This document shows, in pieces, positions 27,190 to 36,120 of a stretch of 64,000 bases of DNA (its first letter is position 1; the number at the start of each line of letters is the position of its first letter). Source of the DNA: Litorimonas taeanensis (GTDB taxonomy: Bacteria > Pseudomonadota > Alphaproteobacteria > Caulobacterales > Maricaulaceae). The notes beneath the pieces were generated by a model, which made no database searches, was not told where the DNA came from, and saw only the letters and a program-made list of their open reading frames with translations. The position numbers and the translations under genes are program-made. Location of the stretch: assembly GCF_003634015.1 (NCBI RefSeq), contig NZ_RBII01000001.1, forward strand, positions 124,001 to 188,000, written 5' to 3'.

Positions 27190-28230
27190 TTAGGCGTTGC
27201 TAACTGTCCATTGTAATGTTTTGCCTGCATGAAAAGGAATAATATGAGTGTCTGCAAGAGACAAGCTGTCTGGTACTTGGGTCTCTTTGCGTTCTAATAT
27301 TATTTTATCCTCATTTAAGGGTAGGCCGTAAAAACGCGGGCCATATTCAGAAGCAAATCCTTCTAATTTGTCGAGTGAGTTTTCTTCGTCAAATGTCTTA
27401 GCATAGCTTTCTATCGCGTGTGGCGCATTAAAGATGCCAGCACATCCGCAGGCACTTTCTTTGGCCTCTATAGCGTGTGGGGCTGTGTCTGTGCCGAGGA
27501 AGAATTTATCTGATCCAGATGTTGCGGCTTTTCGCAAAGCCAGTCTGTGTACTTCTCTTTTTGCAATTGGTAGGCAGTAATTATGTGGGCGAATACCCCC
27601 TTGGAATATAGCATTTCTGTTTATTTCAAGGTGATGCGGTGTAATGGTGGCAGCGATATTTGAACCCGTGCTAAGTACAAATTCGACGGCCTCTTTAGTC
27701 GTAATGTGTTCAAAAACGATTTTCAAATTTGGAAAATCTTGAACAACTTTTCCTAAGACATCTTCGATAAAGCGAGCTTCACGGTCAAAAATATCAACAT
27801 CACTATGCGTAACTTCGCCGTGAACCAAAAGTGGTATCTGACATTGCGCCATGCGTTCTAGGACGGGATAAATCTTCTTAATATCTGTGACCCCAGCCGA
27901 AGAATTTGTTGTGGCATTAGCAGGGTAGAGCTTAAAGGCAGTAAAAATGCCTTGATCTTTCCCTTCGGACACAATGTCGGGGTTCATATTGTCGGTGAGG
28001 TATCCAACCATCAGTGGTTGGAAGTTTAGAGATTTATCTACTGCAGCGAGAATACGGTCTCGATAATCTTTGCCCATTTGAACAGTGGTTACTGGTGGGG
28101 TGAGATTTGGCATGATAATCGCTCGGCCAAATTGTCTGGCGGTAAAATTCACGACATCAGCTAACATTTGTCCGTCGCGCAAATGCACGTGCCAGTCGTC
28201 AGGACGGCGAATAACAAGGCGATCAGTCAT
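27190..28230 (-). CDS. pyrC: Dihydroorotase (class II)
   Basis: PyrC cyclises carbamoyl aspartate to dihydroorotate in pyrimidine synthesis. The short E. coli-type enzyme is about 346 residues. Metal histidines lie in DDWHVHLRDG, the carboxylated lysine in FKLYPANATT (near residue 100), further histidines in VHGEVTH and VFEHITTKEA, and the catalytic aspartate in FLGTDTAPH. The start MTDRLVIRR is set by AAAGGGA upstream; a longer reading at 28254 lacks that signal. It is monocistronic. Confidence 0.96.
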   Translation of the reverse strand: MTDRLVIRRPDDWHVHLRDGQMLADVVNFTARQFGRAIIMPNLTPPVTTVQMGKDYRDRILAAVDKSLNFQPLMVGYLTDNMNPDIVSEGKDQGIFTAFKLYPANATTNSSAGVTDIKKIYPVLERMAQCQIPLLVHGEVTHSDVDIFDREARFIEDVLGKVVQDFPNLKIVFEHITTKEAVEFVLSTGSNIAATITPHHLEINRNAIFQGGIRPHNYCLPIAKREVHRLALRKAATSGSDKFFLGTDTAPHAIEAKESACGCAGIFNAPHAIESYAKTFDEENSLDKLEGFASEYGPRFYGLPLNEDKIILERKETQVPDSLSLADTHIIPFHAGKTLQWTVSNA

Positions 28231-28292
28231 GAGAATCCCTTTCAAACTCGGCAAGGCTTAACATTGACGTGATAGCCGAAGCAAGTCAGGCT

Positions 28293-28745
28293 TTAATCCC
28301 AATCACGGCGTTGAAGGCGCATGAGGGTTTCGCCCTTGTCATCAATAAAGGCGAGGGCGAAATGTGTGGCCTCAAACCGCCGAGCAGATTGTATGGATTT
28401 CATAAACTCGGCTTCTGCCTGCATTTTCCCGCCCATGCAGGCCATTTTGGTCGAGGCAAGAGGGCCAAATTTCAATGTTGTCCCGTCTTGAGTGTAAGTT
28501 CCGAAAAACCGGTTGCAACCACCATGACCTATGACTTCCCCTTTACTTTTAAAGGCGATAAACTGCTCTGTATCCGCCAATCCCCACTCAGACCCAGCGA
28601 GCGAAGTTAGAGGTTGGTTTTTACCGATGTCATTTACGACTTTAGCGCAGCCCATAATAGCTAATGCGCCAATAGCGAGTGGAATTGCGGGGAGCGTTCT
28701 TGCAAGACGCAGAGCCGTAAAAGCGGCTTTATAAGGTATGGCCAT
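28293..28745 (-). CDS. META-domain (HslJ-like) lipoprotein
   Basis: The ATG at 28745 with AAAGG upstream is used; a TTG two codons earlier is the alternative. The 150-residue protein has a signal peptide ending in a lipobox (AIMGC) and one META domain: SLAGSEWGLADT, FKSKGEVIGHGGCNRFFGTYT, LKFGPLASTKMACMG and QAEAEFMKSIQSARRF. The paired GGCNRF...MACMG cysteines are the typical META pattern. HslJ-like proteins are outer-membrane or periplasmic stress proteins of unclear mechanism. It is close to the TIGR02301-like gene in the same direction. Confidence 0.88.
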   Translation of the reverse strand: MAIPYKAAFTALRLARTLPAIPLAIGALAIMGCAKVVNDIGKNQPLTSLAGSEWGLADTEQFIAFKSKGEVIGHGGCNRFFGTYTQDGTTLKFGPLASTKMACMGGKMQAEAEFMKSIQSARRFEATHFALAFIDDKGETLMRLQRRDWD

Positions 28746-28772
28746 CGTCAAAACCTTTCTGGTGTATTTGAT

Positions 28773-29240
28773 TTAGAAATCGCGGTAAGGGTCCGCAAGC
28801 ATAGATGCAATATGTCGCCCGTTCTCGGATAGGGCTGCAACATCGACGCTTACGTCTTGGTTACATTCTGTATGTCGTTTCTTTTCTTGATAATACCCAG
28901 CATTGAATGCTCGGACGAGACGACTTTTGCTGTCTTTATTGTTTTCGCTCTCAATCGTCATCATACTTTGTGCGTATTCCCGCCATTTTTGGTCACCATC
29001 ACCAAAGCACAGAGTTCGTAAATAATGTAATTGCCCAAGATTTTTTGAAAGAGCTTCTACTAAAGACGTCATCTTCATCATTTCAGATTCAATACGAATT
29101 TCTGCGTCTTCACGAGCCTTTAGGGCGGCTTCACGTTTTTGGGCTTCTGTCAGAACGCGTGTCGGTTCAGCGTCTTGCGCAATGGCTGGCACTGCGCAAA
29201 GGCCAATGAAAAAGAGCGATATGACGAAACGCGCTAACAT
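28773..29240 (-). CDS. TIGR02301-family periplasmic protein
   Basis: The product is 155 residues, with a signal peptide cleaved after AVPAIAQ-DA, then a charged helical coil (residues 28-60), and the conserved block LGQLHYLRTLCFGDGDQKWRE followed by LVRAFNAGYYQEKKRHTEC. These blocks match the uncharacterised TIGR02301 family found in alphaproteobacteria. Function is unknown; two cysteines could pair in the periplasm. It reads toward the META lipoprotein with a 27-base gap, so the two may form an envelope operon. Confidence 0.8.
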   Translation of the reverse strand: MLARFVISLFFIGLCAVPAIAQDAEPTRVLTEAQKREAALKAREDAEIRIESEMMKMTSLVEALSKNLGQLHYLRTLCFGDGDQKWREYAQSMMTIESENNKDSKSRLVRAFNAGYYQEKKRHTECNQDVSVDVAALSENGRHIASMLADPYRDF

Positions 29241-29279
29241 AGGTCTTGATAGCTTGCTTTATCTGTTCTGCCCAATTGT

Positions 29280-29690
29280 TTATTCAGCTTTTGACACGCT
29301 TTCATGTGCAAGGTGAATGACTTCTTTTGTCTTGGACCACATTTCTTTCATAGAGATGTCTTCCATAGTAACGAAAATAGCTTCTGAAGCATCGTCACCA
29401 GCCTTGGGGGTGCCGTCCTGCCAAATCGCGACATAGTCATGCAGTATATAATTAAAGCCTTCAAATTTAGCGGGAATGGTGGCGATTTTAGAATGAATAG
29501 TCGCCGTCACGCTTGTTTCTTCGTAGAGTTCGCGTAGCGCCGCGCTCGCTTCGCTTTCGCCTGCTTCTATCCGGCCTCCAGGTATTGACCACTCTCCCTT
29601 GCGGGGCGGGGTGCCTCGTTTTATGAGCAACACTTCTTCACCGCGGAAACAAATAATACCTACGCAATCTATAGGGTAGTCTTCGGTCAT
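29280..29690 (-). CDS. NUDIX hydrolase
   Basis: NUDIX enzymes cleave nucleoside diphosphates linked to another moiety. The NUDIX box is complete: GGRIEAGESEASAALRELYE followed by ETSV. It is preceded by GTPPRKGEWSIP. I choose the ATG at 29690 (GGAA six bases upstream); in-frame ATGs at 29702 and 29717 are possible. The 136-residue protein resembles ADP-ribose pyrophosphatase-like or MutT-like members, but the substrate cannot be told from sequence. It diverges from the SRAP gene with only about 40 bases or less between starts. Confidence 0.9.
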   Translation of the reverse strand: MTEDYPIDCVGIICFRGEEVLLIKRGTPPRKGEWSIPGGRIEAGESEASAALRELYEETSVTATIHSKIATIPAKFEGFNYILHDYVAIWQDGTPKAGDDASEAIFVTMEDISMKEMWSKTKEVIHLAHESVSKAE

Positions 29691-29730
29691 TGAGCGTTCC
29701 ATTTTCTGTCGAAGCATCTTACAAAGCTGT

Positions 29731-30408
29731 ATGTGCGGACGTTATACATTGGCTGGGACATTGGAACAGATTCGGTCTGACTTTAAGGCGGAAGAAAGCC
29801 TAACCGAAGATTGGTCATGGACCCCAAATTATAATATATCGCCTGGAAGCGTCGTACCCGTCATTGCTTTGAATGGTCAAAAGAGACGCAAGGTTGTCCC
29901 GATGCGTTGGGGGCTTCATCCGCATTGGCGCAAAGAACCACCAGAAGGACGTCCTTTATTCAATGCTCGCGTAGAAACGGCCGCTGAAAAAGCGAGTTTC
30001 CGAACGCCGTTTCGTCGGCGGCGTGCGCTTATTCCGACAAATGGTTGGTATGAATGGGAGGGCGTAGAAAAGCCTAAGACACCTTATTTCATAAAAGAAG
30101 ATCATGATGATGTGTTTGCGTTTATTGGGTTGTGGGACAAATGGTTTGTTTCTGAAGGGATTGAGCTACTGTCTTGCGCAATTTTGACAACTGCTGCGAC
30201 GGACCGTTTTAAGTCAATCCATCACCGTATGCCTGTAAGGCTGCCTATGGATTTATGGGACGCTTGGTTAGATCCTGACACAGACCCGCACAGGGTTTTA
30301 GAGGAAGTACAGGGTGGTAAAGATTTAGTGTTCTGGGAGGTTGATACAGCTGTCAATTCTGGCCGTGCTACTGGGGATGATTTAATCAAACCTGCAAATC
30401 ACGCTTGA
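29731..30408 (+). CDS. yedK: SOS response-associated peptidase (SRAP/HMCES family)
   Basis: SRAP proteins form a thiazolidine crosslink with abasic sites in single-stranded DNA. The catalytic cysteine must be residue 2, and this protein begins MCGRYTL, which fixes the start. Other conserved parts are NYNISPG, MRWGLHPHW, FNARVETAAEK, FRRRRALIPTNGWYEW and IHHRMPV, which has the catalytic histidine. Length is 225, as in YedK. There is no clear Shine-Dalgarno sequence, and the divergent NUDIX start is very close, so leaderless initiation is possible. Confidence 0.95.
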   Translation: MCGRYTLAGTLEQIRSDFKAEESLTEDWSWTPNYNISPGSVVPVIALNGQKRRKVVPMRWGLHPHWRKEPPEGRPLFNARVETAAEKASFRTPFRRRRALIPTNGWYEWEGVEKPKTPYFIKEDHDDVFAFIGLWDKWFVSEGIELLSCAILTTAATDRFKSIHHRMPVRLPMDLWDAWLDPDTDPHRVLEEVQGGKDLVFWEVDTAVNSGRATGDDLIKPANHA

Positions 30409-30417
30409 GAAATATGA

Positions 30418-31410
30418 TTATAGCGCCGCTGTAAGATTAAGCCGGTAAGCCAAAAATGCCAAAGCGCCCAAGAGAGCAATCCAGACAGTAGCATTAATTT
30501 TTACAGCCCTAGACGCTTTTACTTGATTAGGCCACGTGCGGGGCCGTACGCCCTTGTAAACAAAGACGAGCTGTGCCGACAGAACCGCACAAACGACGTT
30601 GAGAGCTAAGAGAAGTGCTGCCCCCATTGCGGCTTCATATTTTCCTGCCCCTAAAAACAATGCGGAAGCGACGGAGGGCGGCAGTAGCGCTACAGCTACC
30701 ATGACGCCTACCAAGGCTGAAGATATACCTGTTGAAAGCGATAAAGCCGCGGCTGCGCCAGAGGCTAAAGCCAGAGCGATAATCTCAGGGCCAATAACGG
30801 TTCGGCTTATCATCTCTGTGCTAGATAAATTTATGTCTATGAAAAATGTAAGGGCAAAAGCAAAGACAAACCCAACGACCAGGCCTGTGATAGCTGTTTT
30901 CGTTGCCTTCCACATCAGTGACAAGTCGCCCAAGGCCGTGGCCAAGGCAAAGGCCAATATAGGGCCGAGTAGAGGCGCAATAACCATGGCAGCGATAACG
31001 ATAGCAACACTATCACCGTTAAGGCCAATGGCGGCGACAATAGAAGATAAAACCGTGAGAATGATAAAGTCCCAATTCAATTTACAGCCTTCAGAGACTT
31101 GTTGATACAAGACTTCGCGCATAGAAATCGTACTGGCTTTTTCTTCTTTCGGCGGCATATCCTCTTCTGGGCGCGGCAAGGTGGCTTCGACGGGCATGAC
31201 AACGACACGCCAATCCGTTGACCCGCTGAGGAGGCTCTGCAGCGAATCTATAAGGCCTTGCCCTTGGCCTTTTGCGACGACGATCTCGACGGCTTTTTCA
31301 TAACGGCCATAACCTGAATCAATAGACCAATCTATGTTTGAAGAATTATTGAGGATTTCAATAACAGCATCCATTTTGGCGGCTGGAAAATTAGCTTTAA
31401 TAAAACGCAT
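30418..31410 (-). CDS. DUF389 / TIGR00341 membrane protein
   Basis: The 330-residue protein has a soluble N-terminal domain of about 115 residues (MRFIKANFPAAKMDAVIEIL, two repeated alpha-beta units) and then a membrane domain of about six helices with the family signature AAMVIAPLLGPILAFALATALGD and SGAAAALSLSTGISSALVGVMVAVALLPP (pieces of one block around residues 150-270). The family is widespread and uncharacterised; a transport role is a guess. It follows the YihY gene on the same strand by 24 bases. Confidence 0.88.
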   Translation of the reverse strand: MRFIKANFPAAKMDAVIEILNNSSNIDWSIDSGYGRYEKAVEIVVAKGQGQGLIDSLQSLLSGSTDWRVVVMPVEATLPRPEEDMPPKEEKASTISMREVLYQQVSEGCKLNWDFIILTVLSSIVAAIGLNGDSVAIVIAAMVIAPLLGPILAFALATALGDLSLMWKATKTAITGLVVGFVFAFALTFFIDINLSSTEMISRTVIGPEIIALALASGAAAALSLSTGISSALVGVMVAVALLPPSVASALFLGAGKYEAAMGAALLLALNVVCAVLSAQLVFVYKGVRPRTWPNQVKASRAVKINATVWIALLGALAFLAYRLNLTAAL

Positions 31411-31434
31411 AAATTTAGGCTTATAACGAAAGGG

Positions 31435-32451
31435 TTAAATGATTTCAGTCGCTTCTTGGGGATTTAAAATTTCAGCGGTGGCTTCTTCGAGTTTAGTTTC
31501 TGTAGCTTTGAAGTCTGCAACCGAAGCTCCCCGTCTCCCTAGAGGCCTTGCCGGGCCCCGAGTGGTGTCAGCAATGGTTTGTCTTTCTAATTCTGAGTTA
31601 AGCTCTGCGCCAAAAATAATAACTGTCGCTGTCAACCAAAGCCAGACTAGGAGTATAACAACAGCCGAGAGGCTGCCATATGTTGCATTGTAATTACCAA
31701 ACTCTGAAACAAATTTTGAAAAACCGTAGGAGATTAATAGCCAAGAGGTTGTTGCCAAGATAATGCCTGGTGATAACCAGCGTTTTTTCGCGGGGCGTCG
31801 TGAAGGGCCGAAGCGGTACATCACCCCAGTGGCAAAGGCAAAGACGGCAAAGAGCAATAGCCAAGGCAAGCTACGCGCTGCAAATTCTGCGGAACTTTCA
31901 AGATTAATGAAAATGAGAGCCGCAGGAATACCGACTATAAGCAAAAGAGAAAGCCAAATAACAAGAAAGCTCCCTAAGGTCATAAGAATGGCATAGGCAT
32001 AAAAGACAAAGAAGTTTCGTTTTTCGATTTCCTGATAAGCAATGTTCATCGCTCGCATCATGGCGCGGATACCTGCGCCAGCTGAGAATATTGCGACTGA
32101 AAGCGAAATTGCTATGCCCCAGCCCATCGCCTGATTGGGCGCGTCAACGACTGTAACAATTTGATTTTGTATGACGTCAAAGGCTTGGCCCGGCATAAGG
32201 GCACTAATGATTTGTGTGGCTTCATCAGCATCTTGGGGATTCGCGAAATATCCGAAAATAGAAATCGCGGCTGAAATAAGCGGAAATACAGCGATGAGTG
32301 AAAAAAAGGCGACGCCAGCTGCAACGACGCTTACATTATCGCGTTGGGCAGAAATATAGGTGCGTTTGATGACAGCCCACCAATCGGCGAGGCCGAATTT
32401 ATAGGGGCTGTCATGATGGTTTTGCTCAAATTTTGAGAGTGCTTTGATTAT
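31435..32451 (-). CDS. YihY/BrkB-family membrane protein with no NTG start codon
   Basis: The reading frame shows a complete YihY protein (Virul_fac_BrkB): LADWWAVIKRTY, VSVVAAGVAFFSLIAVFPL, GAGIRAMMRAMNIAYQE and SYGSLSAVVILLVWLW-like membrane segments, ending in a soluble tail. The first in-frame ATG (32196) would remove the first conserved membrane helix. Between it and the yaaA stop (32455-32457, TAG, same frame) there is no ATG, GTG, TTG or CTG. The frame is open and conserved back to VIIKALSKFEQNHHDS, so initiation at ATA (32449-32451) or ATC (32446-32448), or readthrough of the yaaA stop, is the likely explanation. A one-base indel near the CCCC run at 32404-32408 is the alternative. 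Reported coordinates use the ATA. Confidence 0.75.
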   Translation of the reverse strand: MIKALSKFEQNHHDSPYKFGLADWWAVIKRTYISAQRDNVSVVAAGVAFFSLIAVFPLISAAISIFGYFANPQDADEATQIISALMPGQAFDVIQNQIVTVVDAPNQAMGWGIAISLSVAIFSAGAGIRAMMRAMNIAYQEIEKRNFFVFYAYAILMTLGSFLVIWLSLLLIVGIPAALIFINLESSAEFAARSLPWLLLFAVFAFATGVMYRFGPSRRPAKKRWLSPGIILATTSWLLISYGFSKFVSEFGNYNATYGSLSAVVILLVWLWLTATVIIFGAELNSELERQTIADTTRGPARPLGRRGASVADFKATETKLEEATAEILNPQEATEII

Positions 32452-32454
32452 GAC

Positions 32455-33240
32455 CTATTTCTTCTTTGGCGGTTGGGGACGTGTGAAAACCAATTCTGCG
32501 TCAGAAGAAAGACTTTTGTCAAAGCTATAATTTTCTAAGTTAAAACCTTTGAGGTCTTTTGCAGATTTAATTTGGTTTTGTATAATCCAACGCGCCATAA
32601 GCCCGCGGCCAAATTTTGCATAATACATTAAGTGGCGTGTCTCGCCGTCCTTAATGTTTAAAAATTTAGCTTGGATAATCGGTTTCTCTAACGCTTTTTG
32701 GTCTACGGCTTTAAAGTATTCATTTGAAGCAAGATTGACGATGGTTTCATCTTCGTGCCCCTTTAAATCTTCGCGAAGGGTATCGGCAATTTGTGTTCCC
32801 CAAAATTCATAGAGGTTCTTGCCACGCTCCGTACCAAGTCGTGTACCCATCTCTAGGCGATAAGGCTGTATCGCATCCATTGGGCGCAAAATGCCGTAAA
32901 GTCCTGAGAGAATGCGCAAGTGATTTTGCGCATAGGCCAAATCCTTATCTGAGAGGCTCTTAGCTTCTAACCCCCAATAGACATCGCCATCAAAGGCAAG
33001 GCCAGCTGGTTTCGCGCTATTGCTTTGTCCCTCAAGATTAAACGCTTTGAATCTTTCAACATTTAATGTCGCAAGGTTATCCGATAAATGCATGAGCTTT
33101 TTTAGGTCATCCACGGATTGCTTTTTTGCGACTTCTGCCAGCTCTTTTGTATCTGATGGAAAACGCGGGGCAGTCATGCCCAATGGCGTTTCCGCCGGAT
33201 CCATATTTAACTTTTTTGCAGGGGAGAGTAGGGTAATCAT
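32455..33240 (-). CDS. yaaA: Peroxide stress protein YaaA (DUF328)
   Basis: YaaA lowers intracellular free iron and limits peroxide damage in E. coli. The 261-residue protein starts MITLLSPAKKLNMDP, the family hallmark, and includes LSGLYGILRPMDAIQPYRLEMGTRL in pieces (YGILRP, LEMGTRL), LASNEYFKAV and MYYAKFGRGLMARWI. AGGAAAGGAT precedes the ATG. Its TAG stop is in frame with the YihY gene that follows immediately, an arrangement that may couple their translation. Confidence 0.95.
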   Translation of the reverse strand: MITLLSPAKKLNMDPAETPLGMTAPRFPSDTKELAEVAKKQSVDDLKKLMHLSDNLATLNVERFKAFNLEGQSNSAKPAGLAFDGDVYWGLEAKSLSDKDLAYAQNHLRILSGLYGILRPMDAIQPYRLEMGTRLGTERGKNLYEFWGTQIADTLREDLKGHEDETIVNLASNEYFKAVDQKALEKPIIQAKFLNIKDGETRHLMYYAKFGRGLMARWIIQNQIKSAKDLKGFNLENYSFDKSLSSDAELVFTRPQPPKKK

Positions 33241-33409
33241 AGGTCTATCCTTTCCTCATAACGCCTGTTCAGGGAATCCAAACATGTCCGCGTGGGTTTG
33301 TGATAATAATTAAATAGTGGAGCCTTTGACGAGGTTCAAGGGGTGGGTGCCGCGTAATTTGCCTCTTTATGTTTCATCACTATCAATGCTCGCACCCTCA
33401 CTTTGGCGC

Positions 33410-34819
33410 TTATACCATGACACGTGGATTCATAATTCTCTCGGGGTCTATGGCACGTTTGATCGCTTTTAAGAGTGCATATTTGGTAGGACTTGCGCGT
33501 TGAGCAAGGTCGTCAAACTTCATCGTGCCTATGCCGTGTTCAGCGGATATCGAGCCGCCTAACGCATCACATATATCAAAAATAGGTTGGGAGAGAGCGT
33601 CCCAATTGGCTAGAAATTCTTTTTTATCGGCCCCTTCAGGCTGGGCTATGTTGTAATGAATATTGCCATCACCAAAGTGGCCGAACCCTACAGGGCGACA
33701 ACCTGGCACGACTTCTTGCATCTTGGCATCGGCAAGGCGAAAGAATTCGGGAATTTTATCAATGGGTACTGTGATGTCATGTTTGACAGAGCCTCCAAGG
33801 AATTTTTGACCCGCGCTCATATGTTCACGGATGGAAAGAATGTCGGCGGCTTGGGTCTCGTTTTGGGCGATGACAGCATCGAGAACTTTTTTAGCCTCAA
33901 ACGCTTTGCCTAATATATTTTCGGCTAGGGTCATACCTTCTGCTTCACTCTCAACTTCCCAATCACACAGAAGATACCACGCATAGCTGGTGTCAAATGG
34001 ATCGCGAATAGAATCAAAGCCATCGATAACGGCATGATAGCCTATGGCAGGCATGACTTCGAACATTGCCAGTCGCCCACCAGCGCGAAAATCCTCTAGT
34101 AAAGATATCGCAGCTTCTACACTGTCCAGCCCAATAAGTGCCCTCTGAACATATTTGGGTTTTGGAAATAATTTCAGTGATGCGGCTGTAATAATGCCTA
34201 ACGTGCCTTCTGCCCCTAGAAAGAGACGGTTCAAGTCATAGCCAGTATTATCTTTGCGCAGGTTGGTTAGTCCGTTGAAAATATCTCCGTTAGGTAAAAC
34301 GGCTTCGACGCCAAAAACTAATTCTTTGGTAGTTCCATATTTTAGGACGTGATTTCCGCCTGCATTGGTTGAGAGAACACCGCCTACTGTACAACTGCCT
34401 TGGCTTGATAACGTCATCGGGAATTTACGGTTTTCTGCATCAGCGGCGTCTAAGACATTCTGCAAAACCGCGCCTGCCTCAACAATCAGGCTGTTGGCTG
34501 TCGTGTTAATTTCGCGAATTCTTGTCATATGTTTTAAGGTTATGAGGACTTCCCCCATTGGGGTATTACCACCAACTAATCCCGTATTTCCGCCTTGGGG
34601 CATAATAGAAATTCTATGTTCGGCGCAGAGTTTTACTGCATCTGAAACATCTTGGGTGCAACGCGGTGTGAGCATAAGCGGTGTCTTCCCAAAATATTTA
34701 TCGCGCCACTCGGTCAAATGCGGAGCGATAATATCAATATCCTGTGTCCAGCAATTTTTGGGCAATTCAGATTTTAATATTTCAATTTTGGAAACGGGTA
34801 TATCTATCGGTTGAGTCAT
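33410..34819 (-). CDS. FAD-linked 2-hydroxyacid dehydrogenase (D2HGDH/GlcD type)
   Basis: This 469-residue flavoprotein has a PCMH FAD domain with IMPQGGNTGLVGGNTP, LSSQGSCTVGGVLSTNAGG and LGAEGTLGIITAASLKLFP, and a C-terminal substrate/metal domain with the histidines of HDITVPIDKIP, GFGHFGDGNIHYN and the glutamate/histidine of SAEHGIGTMK. The family includes D-2-hydroxyglutarate, D-lactate and glycolate dehydrogenases. Length and motifs fit D-2-hydroxyglutarate dehydrogenase best, but the substrate is not decided by sequence. Its ATG directly abuts the tsaC stop (TAAATG), so it is translationally coupled to tsaC. Confidence 0.9.
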   Translation of the reverse strand: MTQPIDIPVSKIEILKSELPKNCWTQDIDIIAPHLTEWRDKYFGKTPLMLTPRCTQDVSDAVKLCAEHRISIMPQGGNTGLVGGNTPMGEVLITLKHMTRIREINTTANSLIVEAGAVLQNVLDAADAENRKFPMTLSSQGSCTVGGVLSTNAGGNHVLKYGTTKELVFGVEAVLPNGDIFNGLTNLRKDNTGYDLNRLFLGAEGTLGIITAASLKLFPKPKYVQRALIGLDSVEAAISLLEDFRAGGRLAMFEVMPAIGYHAVIDGFDSIRDPFDTSYAWYLLCDWEVESEAEGMTLAENILGKAFEAKKVLDAVIAQNETQAADILSIREHMSAGQKFLGGSVKHDITVPIDKIPEFFRLADAKMQEVVPGCRPVGFGHFGDGNIHYNIAQPEGADKKEFLANWDALSQPIFDICDALGGSISAEHGIGTMKFDDLAQRASPTKYALLKAIKRAIDPERIMNPRVMV

Positions 34820-35449
34820 TTAGATTGAGGTGACTTTCCATTGTTTTAAAGCTTTAAGTGGCAAGGCGCCTTCGCGTAAGACTTTTGGACTGCCTTCGGC
34901 AAGAGTAACAATTGTCGATGGCAGTGCCGCATCGCAATCTGGTCCATACCAAATATCATCCACATCAACCCCAATAGCTTCTGACGCTTGTTTCGCTGAT
35001 ATAGGGTCTGGGCCGCCTGAACGATTCGCGCTGGTCAGTGCGACAGGATACTCAAGGCCTCGATTTTGTATACGGGTGCGCCATTCGACATCTGGACACC
35101 GAATAGCAATGGTGGGTTCACCCTTTGAATTTTTCGCGTACATTTGCGGGGCAAGCTGATTGAAAAAAGTGGGTGTTGCGGCGGGAACGACTAAGGTTAA
35201 AGGACCGGGCCAGAACTTTTTAGCCATATTTTGCGCAATACGCGAAAAGTCACCATATTGTTTGGCAATGTCTAGGCTGCTGACACAAAGGGCCAAAGGC
35301 TTGTCAAAGTCACGACCTTTAATATCATAAATTCGTCTAACAGCATTGGGTCTATCGGCTCTCGCAGCAAGGCCGTAAACGGTCTCAGTAGGCAAAATGA
35401 CGATACCATCATAATGCAAAACTTTCAAAACTTCGCGAGGTGTGCCCAT
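34820..35449 (-). CDS. tsaC: L-threonylcarbamoyladenylate synthase
   Basis: TsaC (Sua5/YrdC) makes threonylcarbamoyl-AMP from threonine, bicarbonate and ATP, the first step of tRNA t6A synthesis. The 209-residue protein has GIVILPTETVYGLAARAD, KGRDFDKPLALCV, FWPGPLTLVVP, TIAIRCPD and ALTSANRSGG, all in order. There is no C-terminal Sua5 domain beyond the YrdC core, so it is the short form. It precedes the FAD-linked dehydrogenase with no gap. Confidence 0.94.
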   Translation of the reverse strand: MGTPREVLKVLHYDGIVILPTETVYGLAARADRPNAVRRIYDIKGRDFDKPLALCVSSLDIAKQYGDFSRIAQNMAKKFWPGPLTLVVPAATPTFFNQLAPQMYAKNSKGEPTIAIRCPDVEWRTRIQNRGLEYPVALTSANRSGGPDPISAKQASEAIGVDVDDIWYGPDCDAALPSTIVTLAEGSPKVLREGALPLKALKQWKVTSI

Positions 35450-35469
35450 GATTGCGTTGCTTTACGGCT

Positions 35470-36093
35470 CTATTGTTTCTCATTAAATTCAGCTTCAATG
35501 CGAAGCGTAACCTTATCGCCTATATTGGCGAGAGTAATCAAATAATCCATCCCCCATTTCGAACGATATATTTCCGCGGTCGCGGAAAACCCAAGAGTTT
35601 CGCCGGGGTGCCCAAAGCTTTTGCCTGCTCCGTTGAACTTTGTAATAAGGTCAACAGGGCGCGTTACCCCGCGAAATGTTATATCACCCGTAATAACAGC
35701 AGTAGTCTCTCCAGTGGGGGTGATGTCTGTTGATGTGAAACGAATTTCAGGGTGATTTTCAGCATCAAAATATTTTTTATCGGTGATTAGCGTTTTATCA
35801 AATTCAGGAAGGCCTGTAGAGAGGCTCATCGGATCTATGATTATATCTACACGGCTTTTTTCTGGGGATTGAGGATAGAAGTCTAAAGCGCCTGTGATGC
35901 CATTAAAACGCGCCGTGTAATTGGAAAGCCCTGAATGCGATAAGGACCATGTTACACTTGTATGGTTGGGGTCGAGAATATAGGCCCCTTGCGGTGCAGA
36001 TGTTGGCGACGGATTGGGCGCCGCCGCGCATGACCCGATTATGCTAGCCCCGATTGCGGATAAGGCGAAGAGAAGAAAAAAACGAATTTTCAT
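35470..36093 (-). CDS. YceI-family lipoprotein
   Basis: YceI proteins are lipocalin-like periplasmic proteins that bind isoprenoid-type lipids. The 207-residue protein has a signal peptide with lipobox IGSCAA, a Pro-rich spacer, then YILDPNHTSVTWSLSHSG, SRVDIIIDPMSLSTG, DKTLITDKKYFDAENHPEI and FRGVTRPVDL, which is the full family pattern. It diverges from lepB across a 139-base gap. Isoprenoid synthesis genes (ispA, dxs) lie 2 kb away on the other strand, a suggestive but unproven link. Confidence 0.92.
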   Translation of the reverse strand: MKIRFFLLFALSAIGASIIGSCAAAPNPSPTSAPQGAYILDPNHTSVTWSLSHSGLSNYTARFNGITGALDFYPQSPEKSRVDIIIDPMSLSTGLPEFDKTLITDKKYFDAENHPEIRFTSTDITPTGETTAVITGDITFRGVTRPVDLITKFNGAGKSFGHPGETLGFSATAEIYRSKWGMDYLITLANIGDKVTLRIEAEFNEKQ

Positions 36094-36120
36094 ATCTCTG
36101 TCTAGGTCAAAACGAAGCGG

